DNA of 35,620 nucleotides from JAICYJ01 sp045806525 (GTDB lineage: Bacteria; Actinomycetota; Thermoleophilia; Gaiellales; JAICJC01): assembly GCA_045806525.1 (NCBI GenBank), contig JBJMJD010000019.1:1-35620 (forward strand), given 5' to 3'. Positions 17,043-23,893 of the stretch are shown in pieces; the first letter of the stretch is position 1; every line of letters begins with the position of its first letter. Both the position numbers and the translations under genes were made by a program. The notes under the pieces are model-generated. The model ran no database searches and had not been told where the DNA came from. It was given only the letters and a program-made list of their open reading frames with translations.

Positions 17043-17237
17043 TCAGCGGTCGCGCACGCGGTCCCGATGCTTGCCGGACTCGTGGACGCCCACCTTGACG
17101 GGCGGCGCCCCATGCTCGCCGACGATCCCGGCGGCAAGCGCTGCCGCACGGGCCGCCTGCTGCCGGGTCGGATAGTCCCCAGCGTCACGCTCGGGCTGGC
17201 CGTTGTACTTGATGCTGACCGTAAACACGTGCACCAC
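17043..17237 (-). CDS. 64-residue small protein, function unknown
   Basis: A compact soluble frame with coding-like codon use (G/C at most third positions). It begins with a beta-strand-like VVHVFTVSIKYNGQPERD, then a helix YPTRQQAARAAALAAGIVGE, and a basic end VKVGVHESGKHRDRVRDR. The overall beta-alpha-beta plan with a basic tail is like the small DUF2188-type proteins, but I cannot assign it. The start is one of two adjacent GTG codons (17237 or 17234) following GGGAG. Nothing else occupies 16849-17042 upstream of the E1 genes apart from their likely promoter. Confidence 0.5.
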   Translation of the reverse strand: MVHVFTVSIKYNGQPERDAGDYPTRQQAARAAALAAGIVGEHGAPPVKVGVHESGKHRDRVRDR

Positions 17238-17520
17238 GCTCCCTGCGGTTTCGGTCGCGCGGAAGCCACGCGCGGTTATCGGGTACTTAGAGAGACGCGC
17301 CACCCGACGACTTTCTTCCGCTCTACGGTCGCCGCGGGCGAAGCCAGGCCAGCAGCCGCCGCAGTATCGATCGTGCCGGGGCCTGCTGAGCGGGTGGCCG
17401 GGTGCGCCCGTGGGGAGCGTGTGCCAGCAGCGAGCGGAACGAAGCCATTCGCCTCCGAGCATACAACTGCCCGGCGACGAACCTCTCGACTGGGCGGGGT
17501 GTCATACTCCACGAAGCGCA

Positions 17521-17685
17521 ATGGCTCCGTCCCCCGCCTCCTCGATCGATGAGATCCGCCGCAAGGTCGTCAAGGAACTGGTCGACCTCGATGTGGCGTT
17601 TGCGCGCAGGCGGCTGACGCGCCGCCAGCGGATCGCACGGGACATACGCCGCCGCGCCGCCCGCATTCGGCACCTCGGTCGCTAG
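17521..17685 (+). CDS. 54-residue basic helical protein, function unknown
   Basis: A small Arg-rich protein: a short Ser/Pro lead, then DEIRRKVVKELVDLDVAFARRRLTRRQR and RDIRRRAARIRHLGR, all predicted amphipathic helix with a net positive charge. Third codon positions are mostly G or C, as in neighbours. Its TAG shares CTAG with the stop of the convergent gene at 17682, a common tail-to-tail arrangement that supports both genes. CATACT lies 12 bases before the ATG; there is no good ribosome binding site. It may bind nucleic acid, judging only by charge. Confidence 0.45.
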   Translation: MAPSPASSIDEIRRKVVKELVDLDVAFARRRLTRRQRIARDIRRRAARIRHLGR

Positions 17686-18266
17686 CTGACCGGCCCGACG
17701 CCGCCCGAGCTGACCAGCCGGCGGGCCGCTCCCGGCGAGGGGGCGTACACCTCGATCTCGTAGCCGAGGCTGGGATAGGCCATGTAGGTGCTGAGCGGAT
17801 GGTCCGGGTCCACGGCGGCCCAACCGCCGGCCGGAAGCTTGATCAGCGACCCACCACTCTTCGATCCGATCGCGCGGACGGTGGAGAGTGCGCCCTTGAC
17901 CGGATACGTGCCCACCGTCAGGTAGTCGGGCGCAGCAGAGCCAAGCGCCACGCCGGCGGGAAGGTAGCGAATGTAGGTCCGCCCGTCGGTCGTGTGCGTC
18001 AGCTCGTACCGGTACCCCTGCTCGGGCCCGGCCCAGTAGATGGGATGACCCGCCGTGGCAGCCCACGAGCTGAGAGCGCTGGCGGAAAGGCCGGTTACCC
18101 GAGGGTGTCTCGCGGTCGAAACTCCGCCGTCTCGCAGGTACAGCCCGGCGGCGGCTCCTACCACCGCTCCCAGTAGCACCAGGGCGAGGAACCACACCCA
18201 GGGGGAACGGCCGAGAGCGCGGCTCGGGTCGGGCGTGCCAGCGGTGTTGGAGGTGGTCAAGGTCAT
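17682..18266 (-). CDS. membrane-anchored extracytoplasmic protein, function unknown
   Basis: A 194-residue protein with a short cytoplasmic Ser/Thr/Pro-rich start, one membrane helix (about 22-44, WVWFLALVLLGAVVGAAAGLYL) and an exported domain of about 150 residues. That domain has no cysteine and reads as beta-rich: HPIYWAGPEQGYRYELTHTTDGRTYIRYLP, DYLTVGTYPVKGAL, then AYPSLGYEIEVYAPSPGAARRL. The GPEQGYRYEL...RTYIRYLP pattern recurs in actinobacterial membrane proteins of unknown role. The ATG at 18266 was preferred; a TTG at 18290 would start inside the inverted repeat. Two G/C inverted repeats lie just upstream. Confidence 0.75.
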   Translation of the reverse strand: MTLTTSNTAGTPDPSRALGRSPWVWFLALVLLGAVVGAAAGLYLRDGGVSTARHPRVTGLSASALSSWAATAGHPIYWAGPEQGYRYELTHTTDGRTYIRYLPAGVALGSAAPDYLTVGTYPVKGALSTVRAIGSKSGGSLIKLPAGGWAAVDPDHPLSTYMAYPSLGYEIEVYAPSPGAARRLVSSGGVGPVS

Positions 18267-18284
18267 GCTGAGCCGATGTATCGT

Positions 18285-18320
18285 CCCCAACGGGGTACCA
18301 GGTCACCCCCCGTTTGGGGG
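18285..18320. promoter_or_regulatory. tandem G/C inverted repeats upstream of the 17682 gene
   Basis: CCCC-AAC-GGGG (18285-18295) and CCCCC-GTTT-GGGGG (18307-18320) sit 12 bases apart, 19 bases upstream of the ATG at 18266. Their loops are short (3 and 4 bases), so they could be paired operator half-sites or small hairpins in a leader. Confidence 0.5.
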
Positions 18321-18389
18321 ATTCGTCGCTTCCGGCCGTGCCGGATGCCACGCTGCGGCGCCTGATGGCGGCCGAGCTGGGTGAACGAC

Positions 18390-18413
18390 GAGGGGCCCCT
18401 TGCGGGGCCCCTC
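18390..18413 (-). terminator. perfect hairpin after the collagen-like gene
   Basis: GAGGGGCCCC (18390-18399), loop TTGC, GGGGCCCCTC (18404-18413) is a perfect 10-base-pair stem 23 bases after the collagen-like stop on the minus strand. No T-tract follows, but stem strength and position support a terminator. Confidence 0.7.
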
Positions 18414-18436
18414 TGACCTACCGGCGAACTGTCCTG

Positions 18437-19345
18437 CTAGCTCGCGCAGAGTGCATACGCGTTGACGCTGGGAGGAGAGCCGTTTGCCGTGTGGACGAAC
18501 GCCGTTGCGGTAGCCGTCCAGGTGGCTGCTGCGCTCGGATACGACGAGGTGACCGCTGCGATGGTGTTCGCCGCGGAGTTGCCCGTGATGTTGGCGCCGC
18601 CGCCGACCAGCTTCCCACTGGAGCAGGTGGCGGTTGAGCTCACCGTTGCGCCTACAGCGGCGTTGCCGGGAAAGTTGCCGGCAGTACCGGTGACGATCGT
18701 CACCGTCGTCACACCGTTGGCACCGTTGCAAACATAGGAGGTGCCGCTGACAGAGACGAGCTTCTGGCCTGCACTGGCGCAGTTCGCACCCGCTGCCTCA
18801 GCCGTCACCGTGACGCTTTGACCGTTCGTGCCGTCGGTGCCATTGGCGCCATCCGCGCCGTTGGCGCCGTCCGTGCCGTTGGCGCCGTCCGTGCCGTTGG
18901 CGCCGTCGACACCGTTCGTGCCGTCAACGCCGTTCGTGCCGTCGACACCGTTGGTGCCCTGCGGACCCGCAGGACCGGCCGGTCCAATGTCACCCTGAGC
19001 ACCGTCAACACCATTCGTGCCGTTGGTTCCGTCGATGCCGTTGATTCCGTCAATGCCGTTGATTCCGTCAATGCCGTTGGTTCCGTTGGTGCCGTTGGTA
19101 CCGTCCGTGCCGTTGGTGCCGGCGAGTCCGGTTGCCCCGGTTGCACCCACCGGCCCCGGTGTCATCGGGCGATGCAGAGCTTGTTTGACACCGCGGTGCA
19201 GCACGTTGAGATGCTTGTCTACGCACGTGAACTTCGCGCAGGTTGCGGGCCAGTGTACGGATGTGACGGTGGCTGCGCCAGCGACCCCAGCAGTGCCCAG
19301 GGCAATGCCGAGCACGACAGCGAATACCGTGCGTTTGATCTTCAT
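18437..19345 (-). CDS. secreted collagen-like repeat protein
   Basis: A 302-residue exported protein. Residues 1-24 are a Sec signal peptide (MKIKRTVFAVVLGIALGTAG...VAGA). A spacer with two cysteines (TCAKFTCVDKHL) follows. Residues 64-177 are 38 uninterrupted Gly-X-Y triplets, mostly GTN, GTD, GVD, GID and GAN, with a GPAGPAGPQ island in the middle. The C-terminal 125 residues form a Thr/Ser/Ala-rich beta domain, starting with EAAGANCASAGQKLVSVSGTSYVCNG, a cysteine pair like that following other bacterial collagen tracts (DUF7151-like). No sortase or lipid anchor is seen, so the protein is probably released or assembled outside. The ATG has GGAGGAAGC upstream. The triplet tract is proline-poor, so a stable triple helix is not certain. 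Confidence 0.92.
   Translation of the reverse strand: MKIKRTVFAVVLGIALGTAGVAGAATVTSVHWPATCAKFTCVDKHLNVLHRGVKQALHRPMTPGPVGATGATGLAGTNGTDGTNGTNGTNGIDGINGIDGINGIDGTNGTNGVDGAQGDIGPAGPAGPQGTNGVDGTNGVDGTNGVDGANGTDGANGTDGANGADGANGTDGTNGQSVTVTAEAAGANCASAGQKLVSVSGTSYVCNGANGVTTVTIVTGTAGNFPGNAAVGATVSSTATCSSGKLVGGGANITGNSAANTIAAVTSSYPSAAATWTATATAFVHTANGSPPSVNAYALCAS
18815..19156 (-). repeat. in-frame Gly-X-Y coding repeats
   Basis: Nine-base near-repeats encode the 38 triplets of the collagen-like tract. Two sub-blocks are visible: alternating GID/GIN units near 19030-19090 and alternating GTN/GVD then GAN/GTD units near 18820-18960. Near-identical units suggest recent expansion by slippage or unequal recombination. 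Confidence 0.85.
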
Positions 19346-19536
19346 GCTTCCTCCGAAGACGTCGACAAACAGGACAGGAAGAGCGAGCAGCGACCGATCG
19401 GGCCGGGGAGCCCTAGGCAGGCAGTGGTCACTCGATTCGGATATCGACCGGTGCGAGGGCTTCCTCCATCACTCCGACGGGGGGTCACGTGCATGGCGGC
19501 GGCCGCAGACCGGATCGTGCACGGCGAAGCTTTCGG

Positions 19537-19542
19537 TAGGCT
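19537..19542 (+). promoter_or_regulatory. -10 element for icd (leaderless)
   Basis: TAGGCT ends 8 bases before the ATG at 19551, with no ribosome binding site between. It lies in the 205-base gap between the divergent collagen-like and icd genes. Confidence 0.4.
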
Positions 19543-19550
19543 GCCCGCCG

Positions 19551-20987
19551 ATGACGCTGGTGACTCTCATACCGGGCGACGGCATCGGCCCGGAGGTGGT
19601 CGATTCGGCCCGCCGGGTCGTTGACGCCAGCGGCGCCCCGATCGACTGGGAGCCGCGCCAGGCCGGCGCCGAGGTGTTCAAGCAGGGCCTGCCGTCGGGC
19701 GTCCCCCAGGACACGATCGACTCGATCAGCCGCTCGCGGGTGGTGCTCAAGGGCCCGCTCGAGACGCCGGTCGGCTTCGGCGAGAAAAGCGCCAACGTCA
19801 CCCTGCGCAAGCTGTTCGAGACCTACGCCAACATCCGCCCGGCACGTGAGTTTCCCGGCGTCGTCACGCCCTACTCCGGCCGCGGCATCGACCTGGTCGT
19901 TGTCCGTGAGAACGTCGAGGACCTGTACGCCGGGATCGAGCACATGCAGACCCCGGGCGTGGCACAGTGCCTGAAGGTGATCTCCCGCAAGGGCTGCGAG
20001 AAGATCGTGCGCCTTGCATTCGAGTTCGCGCGGGCCGAGGGCCGCTCCAGCGTCGCCTGCGCCACCAAGTCGAACATCATGAAGCTGACCGAGGGCCTGC
20101 TCAAGCGCACGTTCGAGGAGATCGCGCCCGAGTACCCCGAGATCGAGTCCTGGCACGTGATCGTCGACAACTGCGCCCACCAGCTGGTCAAGCGACCGGA
20201 GCAGTTCGACGTGATCGTGACCACGAACATGAATGGCGACATCCTCAGCGACCTCACCTCCGCTCTGGTCGGCGGCCTCGGCTTCGCGCCCTCGGCGAAC
20301 CTCGGCAGCGACGTCGCGATCTTCGAGGCCGTGCACGGATCGGCGCCCAAGTACGCGGGCAAGAACACCATCAACCCGACCGCCATGATCGGCGCGGCGG
20401 TGATGATGCTCCGTCACCTGCACCTGTTCGACCAGGCCGCCGCGATCGAGAACGCGCTGCTCTGCACGCTCGAGCAGGGCACGCTCACCCGTGACGTCGT
20501 CGGCGATGCCGGTGCCTCCTCCACCACCGCGTTCACCGACGCGATCATCGCCAACCTGGGCAACGAGTCGGCGTCCTGGCCGGCCCGAGAGTACCGGCCG
20601 CTGAAGATGCCCGAGATCACGCGCGACCCCGTGATGGTGCGCCCGGCCGTGCGCCGCGTGGCGGGCCTGGACGTGTTCGTCGAGTTCGGCGGGACGCCCG
20701 ACGAGCTCGGCACCTCGATGCAGCGGCTGGTCGAGAGCAGCCCGGTCGAGCTGAAGATCGTCGACAACCGCGGCACCCGCGTGTTCCCCGCCACCGGCAC
20801 TCCCACCGATTGCGTGGACGCCTGGCGCTGCCGCTTCATCATGCGCGACTCGGCTGCCGGCCTGTCCGACGCCGAGCTCCTGACCCTGCTCTCGCGCCTG
20901 GCCGAGCAGCACCGCTTCACGCACATCGAGAAGCTGCACGAGTTCGACGGCGTCCAGGCCTACAGCAAGGCTCAGGGCGAAGACTGA
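19551..20987 (+). CDS. icd: isocitrate dehydrogenase with C-terminal extension (probably NADP-dependent)
   Basis: A 478-residue beta-decarboxylating dehydrogenase. The N-terminus TLIPGDGIGPEVVDSARRVV and the substrate loop ETPVGFGEKSANVTLRKLFETYANIRP are typical, with the Ser and Asn of SAN contacting isocitrate. The segment AVHGSAPKYAGKNTINPTAM carries Lys-Tyr after Pro, the pair that marks NADP-preferring enzymes (NAD enzymes have Asp-Ile there). Residues about 340-478 are an extra domain (RRVAGLDVFVEFGGTPDELG...) like that of the Thermus thermophilus enzyme. It should supply 2-oxoglutarate in the TCA cycle. The long open frame upstream of 19551 is antisense to the collagen-like gene and was rejected. 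The CBS and PhyH genes follow, but each has its own -10. Confidence 0.92.
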   Translation: MTLVTLIPGDGIGPEVVDSARRVVDASGAPIDWEPRQAGAEVFKQGLPSGVPQDTIDSISRSRVVLKGPLETPVGFGEKSANVTLRKLFETYANIRPAREFPGVVTPYSGRGIDLVVVRENVEDLYAGIEHMQTPGVAQCLKVISRKGCEKIVRLAFEFARAEGRSSVACATKSNIMKLTEGLLKRTFEEIAPEYPEIESWHVIVDNCAHQLVKRPEQFDVIVTTNMNGDILSDLTSALVGGLGFAPSANLGSDVAIFEAVHGSAPKYAGKNTINPTAMIGAAVMMLRHLHLFDQAAAIENALLCTLEQGTLTRDVVGDAGASSTTAFTDAIIANLGNESASWPAREYRPLKMPEITRDPVMVRPAVRRVAGLDVFVEFGGTPDELGTSMQRLVESSPVELKIVDNRGTRVFPATGTPTDCVDAWRCRFIMRDSAAGLSDAELLTLLSRLAEQHRFTHIEKLHEFDGVQAYSKAQGED

Positions 20988-20991
20988 GAGA

Positions 20992-20997
20992 TAGACT
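20992..20997 (+). promoter_or_regulatory. -10 element for the CBS gene (leaderless)
   Basis: TAGACT ends 7 bases before the ATG at 21005. It starts 5 bases after the icd stop, so the CBS gene has a dedicated start even though it closely follows icd. Confidence 0.5.
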
Positions 20998-21004
20998 TCG
21001 GTCG

Positions 21005-21406
21005 ATGGACGAGCTCGACCTGGAGATGGCAGCGTCACAGAGCGTCGCCGAGGTGATGATCAAGCGACCCAAGACCCTCGCCGCGGGCGCCACCGTCTCG
21101 GACGCGCGGCGGGTGTTCGAGAACCCGCGCGTGCAGGTCTGCCCGCTCGTCGAGGACGACGGGCGCCTGGTCGGCGAGCTGACGCGCGACCTCATCCCGG
21201 AGTCCGCCGACGCCGCCGCACCGGCCCGCGGCTATGCCGGCGACCGCCCGCCCACCATCTCCCCGTACGCCAGCATGGGCCAGGCCATGGAGCGTCTCGA
21301 GCAGCTGGGCGGCGAGCGCCTGGCGGTGATCGATGACGACGGCCGGCTGACCGGCCTGCTGTGCCTGAACCGGCGCCACGGCCGATTCTGCGTCGATCCC
21401 CGCTGA
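21005..21406 (+). CDS. CBS-domain pair protein
   Basis: A 133-residue protein made of two CBS motifs, which bind adenosine nucleotides. The first is SVAEVMIKRPKTLAAGATVSDARRVFENPRVQVCPLVEDDGRLVGELTRDLI with the usual V-D/E-D-D-G-R-L-V-G strand; the second is TISPYASMGQAMERLEQLGGERLAVIDDDGRLTGLLCLNR. No catalytic or DNA-binding domain is attached, so it is a stand-alone regulator, perhaps of an unlinked enzyme. The ATG at 21005 lies 7 bases after TAGACT. The C-terminus ends RRHGRFCVDPR. Adjacency to icd suggests, but does not show, energy-state control of central metabolism. Confidence 0.9.
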   Translation: MDELDLEMAASQSVAEVMIKRPKTLAAGATVSDARRVFENPRVQVCPLVEDDGRLVGELTRDLIPESADAAAPARGYAGDRPPTISPYASMGQAMERLEQLGGERLAVIDDDGRLTGLLCLNRRHGRFCVDPR

Positions 21407-21411
21407 CTCCG

Positions 21412-21417
21412 TAGACT
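21412..21417 (+). promoter_or_regulatory. -10 element for the PhyH gene (leaderless)
   Basis: TAGACT ends 6 bases before the GTG at 21424. It is the same hexamer as at 7315 and 20992. Confidence 0.5.
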
Positions 21418-21423
21418 GGGACG

Positions 21424-22230
21424 GTGCTGACCCCGGATCTGATCGAGGATTTCCGCCGCGACGGCGCCGTGCGTGTGCGCGGCGCCTTCACGCCCAACGA
21501 GGTGGCGCTGGTCGAGCGCGGCATCGAGCGAAACCTGGCCGAGCCCAGCGAGCGGGCGCTCGTCGCCAGCCGCGACGACGACGCCGGCCGCTTCGTCGAG
21601 GACTTCTGCAACTGGCAGCGGATACCCGAGTACGAGCAGTTCATCCGGGGCTCTCAGGCCGCCTCGATCGCCGGGCGGCTGATGGGCACCGGGCAGGTGC
21701 GCCTCTACCACGACCACATGCTGGTGAAGGAGCCCGGCACCCGGCAGCGCACCCCCTGGCACCAGGACCAGCCGTACTACAACATCTCCGGCTCGCAGAC
21801 CTGCTCGCTGTGGATGCCCGTCGACCCTGTCAGCCGCTCCTCGACGCTCGAGTTCGTCGCCGGGTCGCACCTCGGGCCGTGGCTGATGCCGCGCACGTTC
21901 ATGGACAGCCAGGCACGGTGGTTCCCGGAGGGCAGCCTGCAGGATCTGCCCGACATCGAGGCCGACCGCGACGCCTTCCCGATCGTCGGCTGGGAGCTCG
22001 AGCCGGGCGACGGCGTGTTCTTCCACATGCTGGCGCTGCACGCCGCCGGCGGCGTCGCAGGCGACCGCGGCCGCCGCGCATTCTCGGTGCGCTTCATGGG
22101 CGACGACGTCGTGCACGCGCCCCGGGCCTGGCGCACGTCGCCCGAGTTCCCGGGTCTGACCGAGCAGCTTGCGGAGGGCGCGCCGATGTGCACGCCGCTG
22201 TTCCCCCTGCTCTGGAGCAACCCCGGCTAA
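21424..22230 (+). CDS. phytanoyl-CoA dioxygenase (PhyH) family Fe(II)/2-oxoglutarate oxygenase
   Basis: A 268-residue cupin-fold oxygenase. The N-terminal helices LTPDLIEDFRRDGAVRVRGAF are typical of PhyH proteins. The iron triad is H-x-D in TPWHQDQPYYN (about 115-125) and the distal histidine in FHMLALHAAGGVAGD (about 200-214), with the 2-oxoglutarate arginine shortly after in RRAFSVRFMGDD. WMPVDPVSRSSTLEFVAGSHL fits the conserved middle strand. Substrates in this family range from fatty acyl-CoA to quaternary amines and secondary metabolites, so no substrate is assigned. It converges on the binding-protein gene, overlapping it by four bases at the 3' ends. The GTG start is set by the TAGACT -10. 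Confidence 0.92.
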   Translation: MLTPDLIEDFRRDGAVRVRGAFTPNEVALVERGIERNLAEPSERALVASRDDDAGRFVEDFCNWQRIPEYEQFIRGSQAASIAGRLMGTGQVRLYHDHMLVKEPGTRQRTPWHQDQPYYNISGSQTCSLWMPVDPVSRSSTLEFVAGSHLGPWLMPRTFMDSQARWFPEGSLQDLPDIEADRDAFPIVGWELEPGDGVFFHMLALHAAGGVAGDRGRRAFSVRFMGDDVVHAPRAWRTSPEFPGLTEQLAEGAPMCTPLFPLLWSNPG

Positions 22231-23357
22231 GCGCTCGTGAACTTGTTCCAGATGGCGACGCGCTTGTTGAGGCCGTCCGGCGTCGTCTGCAGGATCTCGT
22301 AGTCATCGAGGATGCGCTGGGGGAACACGACCAGCGGATTCTGTGCGAGCGAGCCCACCAGCGGATAGCTGGCCGGCGTGCCGACCTCGTACTGGTGGTA
22401 CTCCATCTCCTTCGCGTTCACCGCCGGCTCGAGGATGTAGTTGATCCACGCGTGTGCCGCCACCGGGTCGGGCGCGTAGGCGCTGATCGCCCAGTTGTCG
22501 ATCCAGATCTCCGACTTGCCCTCGGGCGCCACCACGGTGAAGTCGCCCTTTCGCGCAGCCTTGACCCGCAGCCCGTCGCCCGAGTAGATGATGCCCAGGT
22601 TGACGTCGCCCTTGCTGAACGGGTCGACCTCGTCGGTGTTGATGCGGTTGACGTAGGGACGCACCTTCAGCAGCAACTGCTCGGCCTGGTTCAGCTCGTT
22701 GTCGCTCTCGGAGTTCATCGAGTAGCCCAACGAGTTCAGCGCCACGCCGATCACCTCAGCCGGCGACTCGATGAAGTTGACCTTCACGCCGGGGTCCTTG
22801 CGCGGCAGATAGTCGAAGAAGTCCTTCCACGACGCCAGGTCGGTCTTGACGATCTTCGGGTCGTAGCCGATCGCCGTGATGCCGACGTCCTTCATCACGG
22901 AGTAGACGTTGCCTGGGTCGTATACGAGCTCGGTCCAGTGCGGCGCCAGGTTCTTGAGATTCGGGATCAGGCTGTGATCCAGCTTGGCGAGCAGTCCCAG
23001 GCTCTTCTCGATGCGAACGTGATCGGCGTCCGGGACGATGATGTCGTACAGCTTCTGGCCCTTGGTCGCCGTCAGCTTCGTGAACAGCTCCTCGTTGGAG
23101 CCGTAGTTGGTCTCCTTGACCGCGACGCCGTACTTGCTGCCGAACGCCTTCTCGTTGTTCGGATCGATGTACTGCGACCAGGTATAGATCTGCAGCGTGC
23201 TCTCGATCGGCGCTCCGCTGGAGACGGAGAGCGCCGACGCGGTGCCGCCGCTGGACGTGGAGCCCCCGCATGCCGCGCCGGCCAGGGCCAGGGCTCCCAG
23301 ACCGAGCACCTCGCGACGATTCAGCCGCCGCCCGTCGCTGGGGTGGGACTCGTCCAT
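22227..23357 (-). CDS. spermidine/putrescine-type ABC substrate-binding lipoprotein
   Basis: A 376-residue PotD/PotF-like periplasmic binding protein. The N-terminus has a twin-arginine-like stretch (LNRREVLGLGALALAGAAC) ending in a lipobox with Cys at about residue 30, so it is likely Tat-exported and lipidated. The mature chain begins with a Ser/Gly/Thr linker, followed by LQIYTWSQYIDPNNEKAF, the usual first strand of polyamine binders (family form N-W-x-Y-I). Later NWAISAYAPDPVAAHAWINYIL is also characteristic. GGAGACGAG precedes the ATG and a good sigma-70-type promoter lies at 23396-23424. No permease or ATPase gene is adjacent, so it is an orphan receptor here. Ligand could be a polyamine or another amine. 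Confidence 0.92.
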   Translation of the reverse strand: MDESHPSDGRRLNRREVLGLGALALAGAACGGSTSSGGTASALSVSSGAPIESTLQIYTWSQYIDPNNEKAFGSKYGVAVKETNYGSNEELFTKLTATKGQKLYDIIVPDADHVRIEKSLGLLAKLDHSLIPNLKNLAPHWTELVYDPGNVYSVMKDVGITAIGYDPKIVKTDLASWKDFFDYLPRKDPGVKVNFIESPAEVIGVALNSLGYSMNSESDNELNQAEQLLLKVRPYVNRINTDEVDPFSKGDVNLGIIYSGDGLRVKAARKGDFTVVAPEGKSEIWIDNWAISAYAPDPVAAHAWINYILEPAVNAKEMEYHQYEVGTPASYPLVGSLAQNPLVVFPQRILDDYEILQTTPDGLNKRVAIWNKFTSA

Positions 23358-23395
23358 GATCTCGTCTCCTCGTGGGGTCTTGCAGGTGTCGGCTG

Positions 23396-23424
23396 ACAGT
23401 AGAACGCGGGAAGTGACAGGTCAA
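23396..23424 (-). promoter_or_regulatory. sigma-70-type promoter for the binding-protein gene
   Basis: Minus strand: -35 TTGACC (23424-23419), a 17-base spacer, and -10 TACTGT (23401-23396). It lies 39 bases upstream of the ATG. This is the best two-element promoter in the window and contrasts with the -10-only leaderless starts. Confidence 0.7.
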
Positions 23425-23463
23425 TCCCCGCCCCACGAAGGACACGAGAGGTCCGAGATCGGG

Positions 23464-23469
23464 TAGCGT
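23464..23469 (+). promoter_or_regulatory. -10 element for the membrane-protein pair (leaderless)
   Basis: TAGCGT ends 7 bases before the GTG at 23477, with no ribosome binding site. Confidence 0.4.
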
Positions 23470-23476
23470 AGCCCTC

Positions 23477-23893
23477 GTGGGTTACAGCACGCTCCTGTTC
23501 TTGCATGTGCTCGGCGCCTTCACCCTGATCGCGTCGGTCGGCCTGTTCCTCGCCATCCTGCTGGCGGTGCGACGGCAGCCCGACACGCTGGTGGCGCAGC
23601 GGATGCTCCCGGCCGCGCGCGTGATGTGGGCGGTCGGCGGCCTGTCGGCGCTGGTGTTCGGCATCTGGCTGGCGATCCATGACAGCCAGTACTCGCTGAC
23701 CGACGGCTGGATCATCGGCGCGATCGTGCTGTGGGTGGTGGCGTCGGCCATCGGCGGGCGCATCTCCGCGGGCTACAAGAACCTGGCTGACGGGACGCTC
23801 GCCGGAAGCCAGGCGCTCGTGATGCACACCCTGCTGATGTTGTCGGTGCTGCTGATCCTGCTCGACATGATCTACAAGCCGGGTGCCGGATGA
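23477..23893 (+). CDS. four-helix integral membrane protein (DUF2269-like)
   Basis: A 138-residue protein with four hydrophobic helices: YSTLLFLHVLGAFTLIASVGLFLAI, VMWAVGGLSALVFGIWLAI, GWIIGAIVLWVVASAIGG and ALVMHTLLMLSVLLILLDMI. The FLHVLGAF histidine in helix 1 and MHTLLML histidine in helix 4 resemble the spacing seen in small haem- or copper-linked membrane proteins such as the DUF2269 group. It overlaps the next gene by four bases (ATGA), and that gene encodes a similar four-helix protein, so the two probably work as a pair. Function unknown; no conserved catalytic residue is obvious. Confidence 0.82.
   Translation: MGYSTLLFLHVLGAFTLIASVGLFLAILLAVRRQPDTLVAQRMLPAARVMWAVGGLSALVFGIWLAIHDSQYSLTDGWIIGAIVLWVVASAIGGRISAGYKNLADGTLAGSQALVMHTLLMLSVLLILLDMIYKPGAG

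Noticed and set aside
16849..17681. tRNA or other structural RNA in the gene-poor stretch
   Set aside because: No T-loop GGTTCGANTCC pattern or cloverleaf could be recognised on either strand.
18815..19156. CRISPR-like short repeats
   Set aside because: Units are 9 bases, in frame and encode Gly-X-Y; there are no unique spacers.
19017..19550. N-terminal extension of isocitrate dehydrogenase
   Set aside because: Antisense to the collagen-like gene; the enzyme's first strand begins at 19551.
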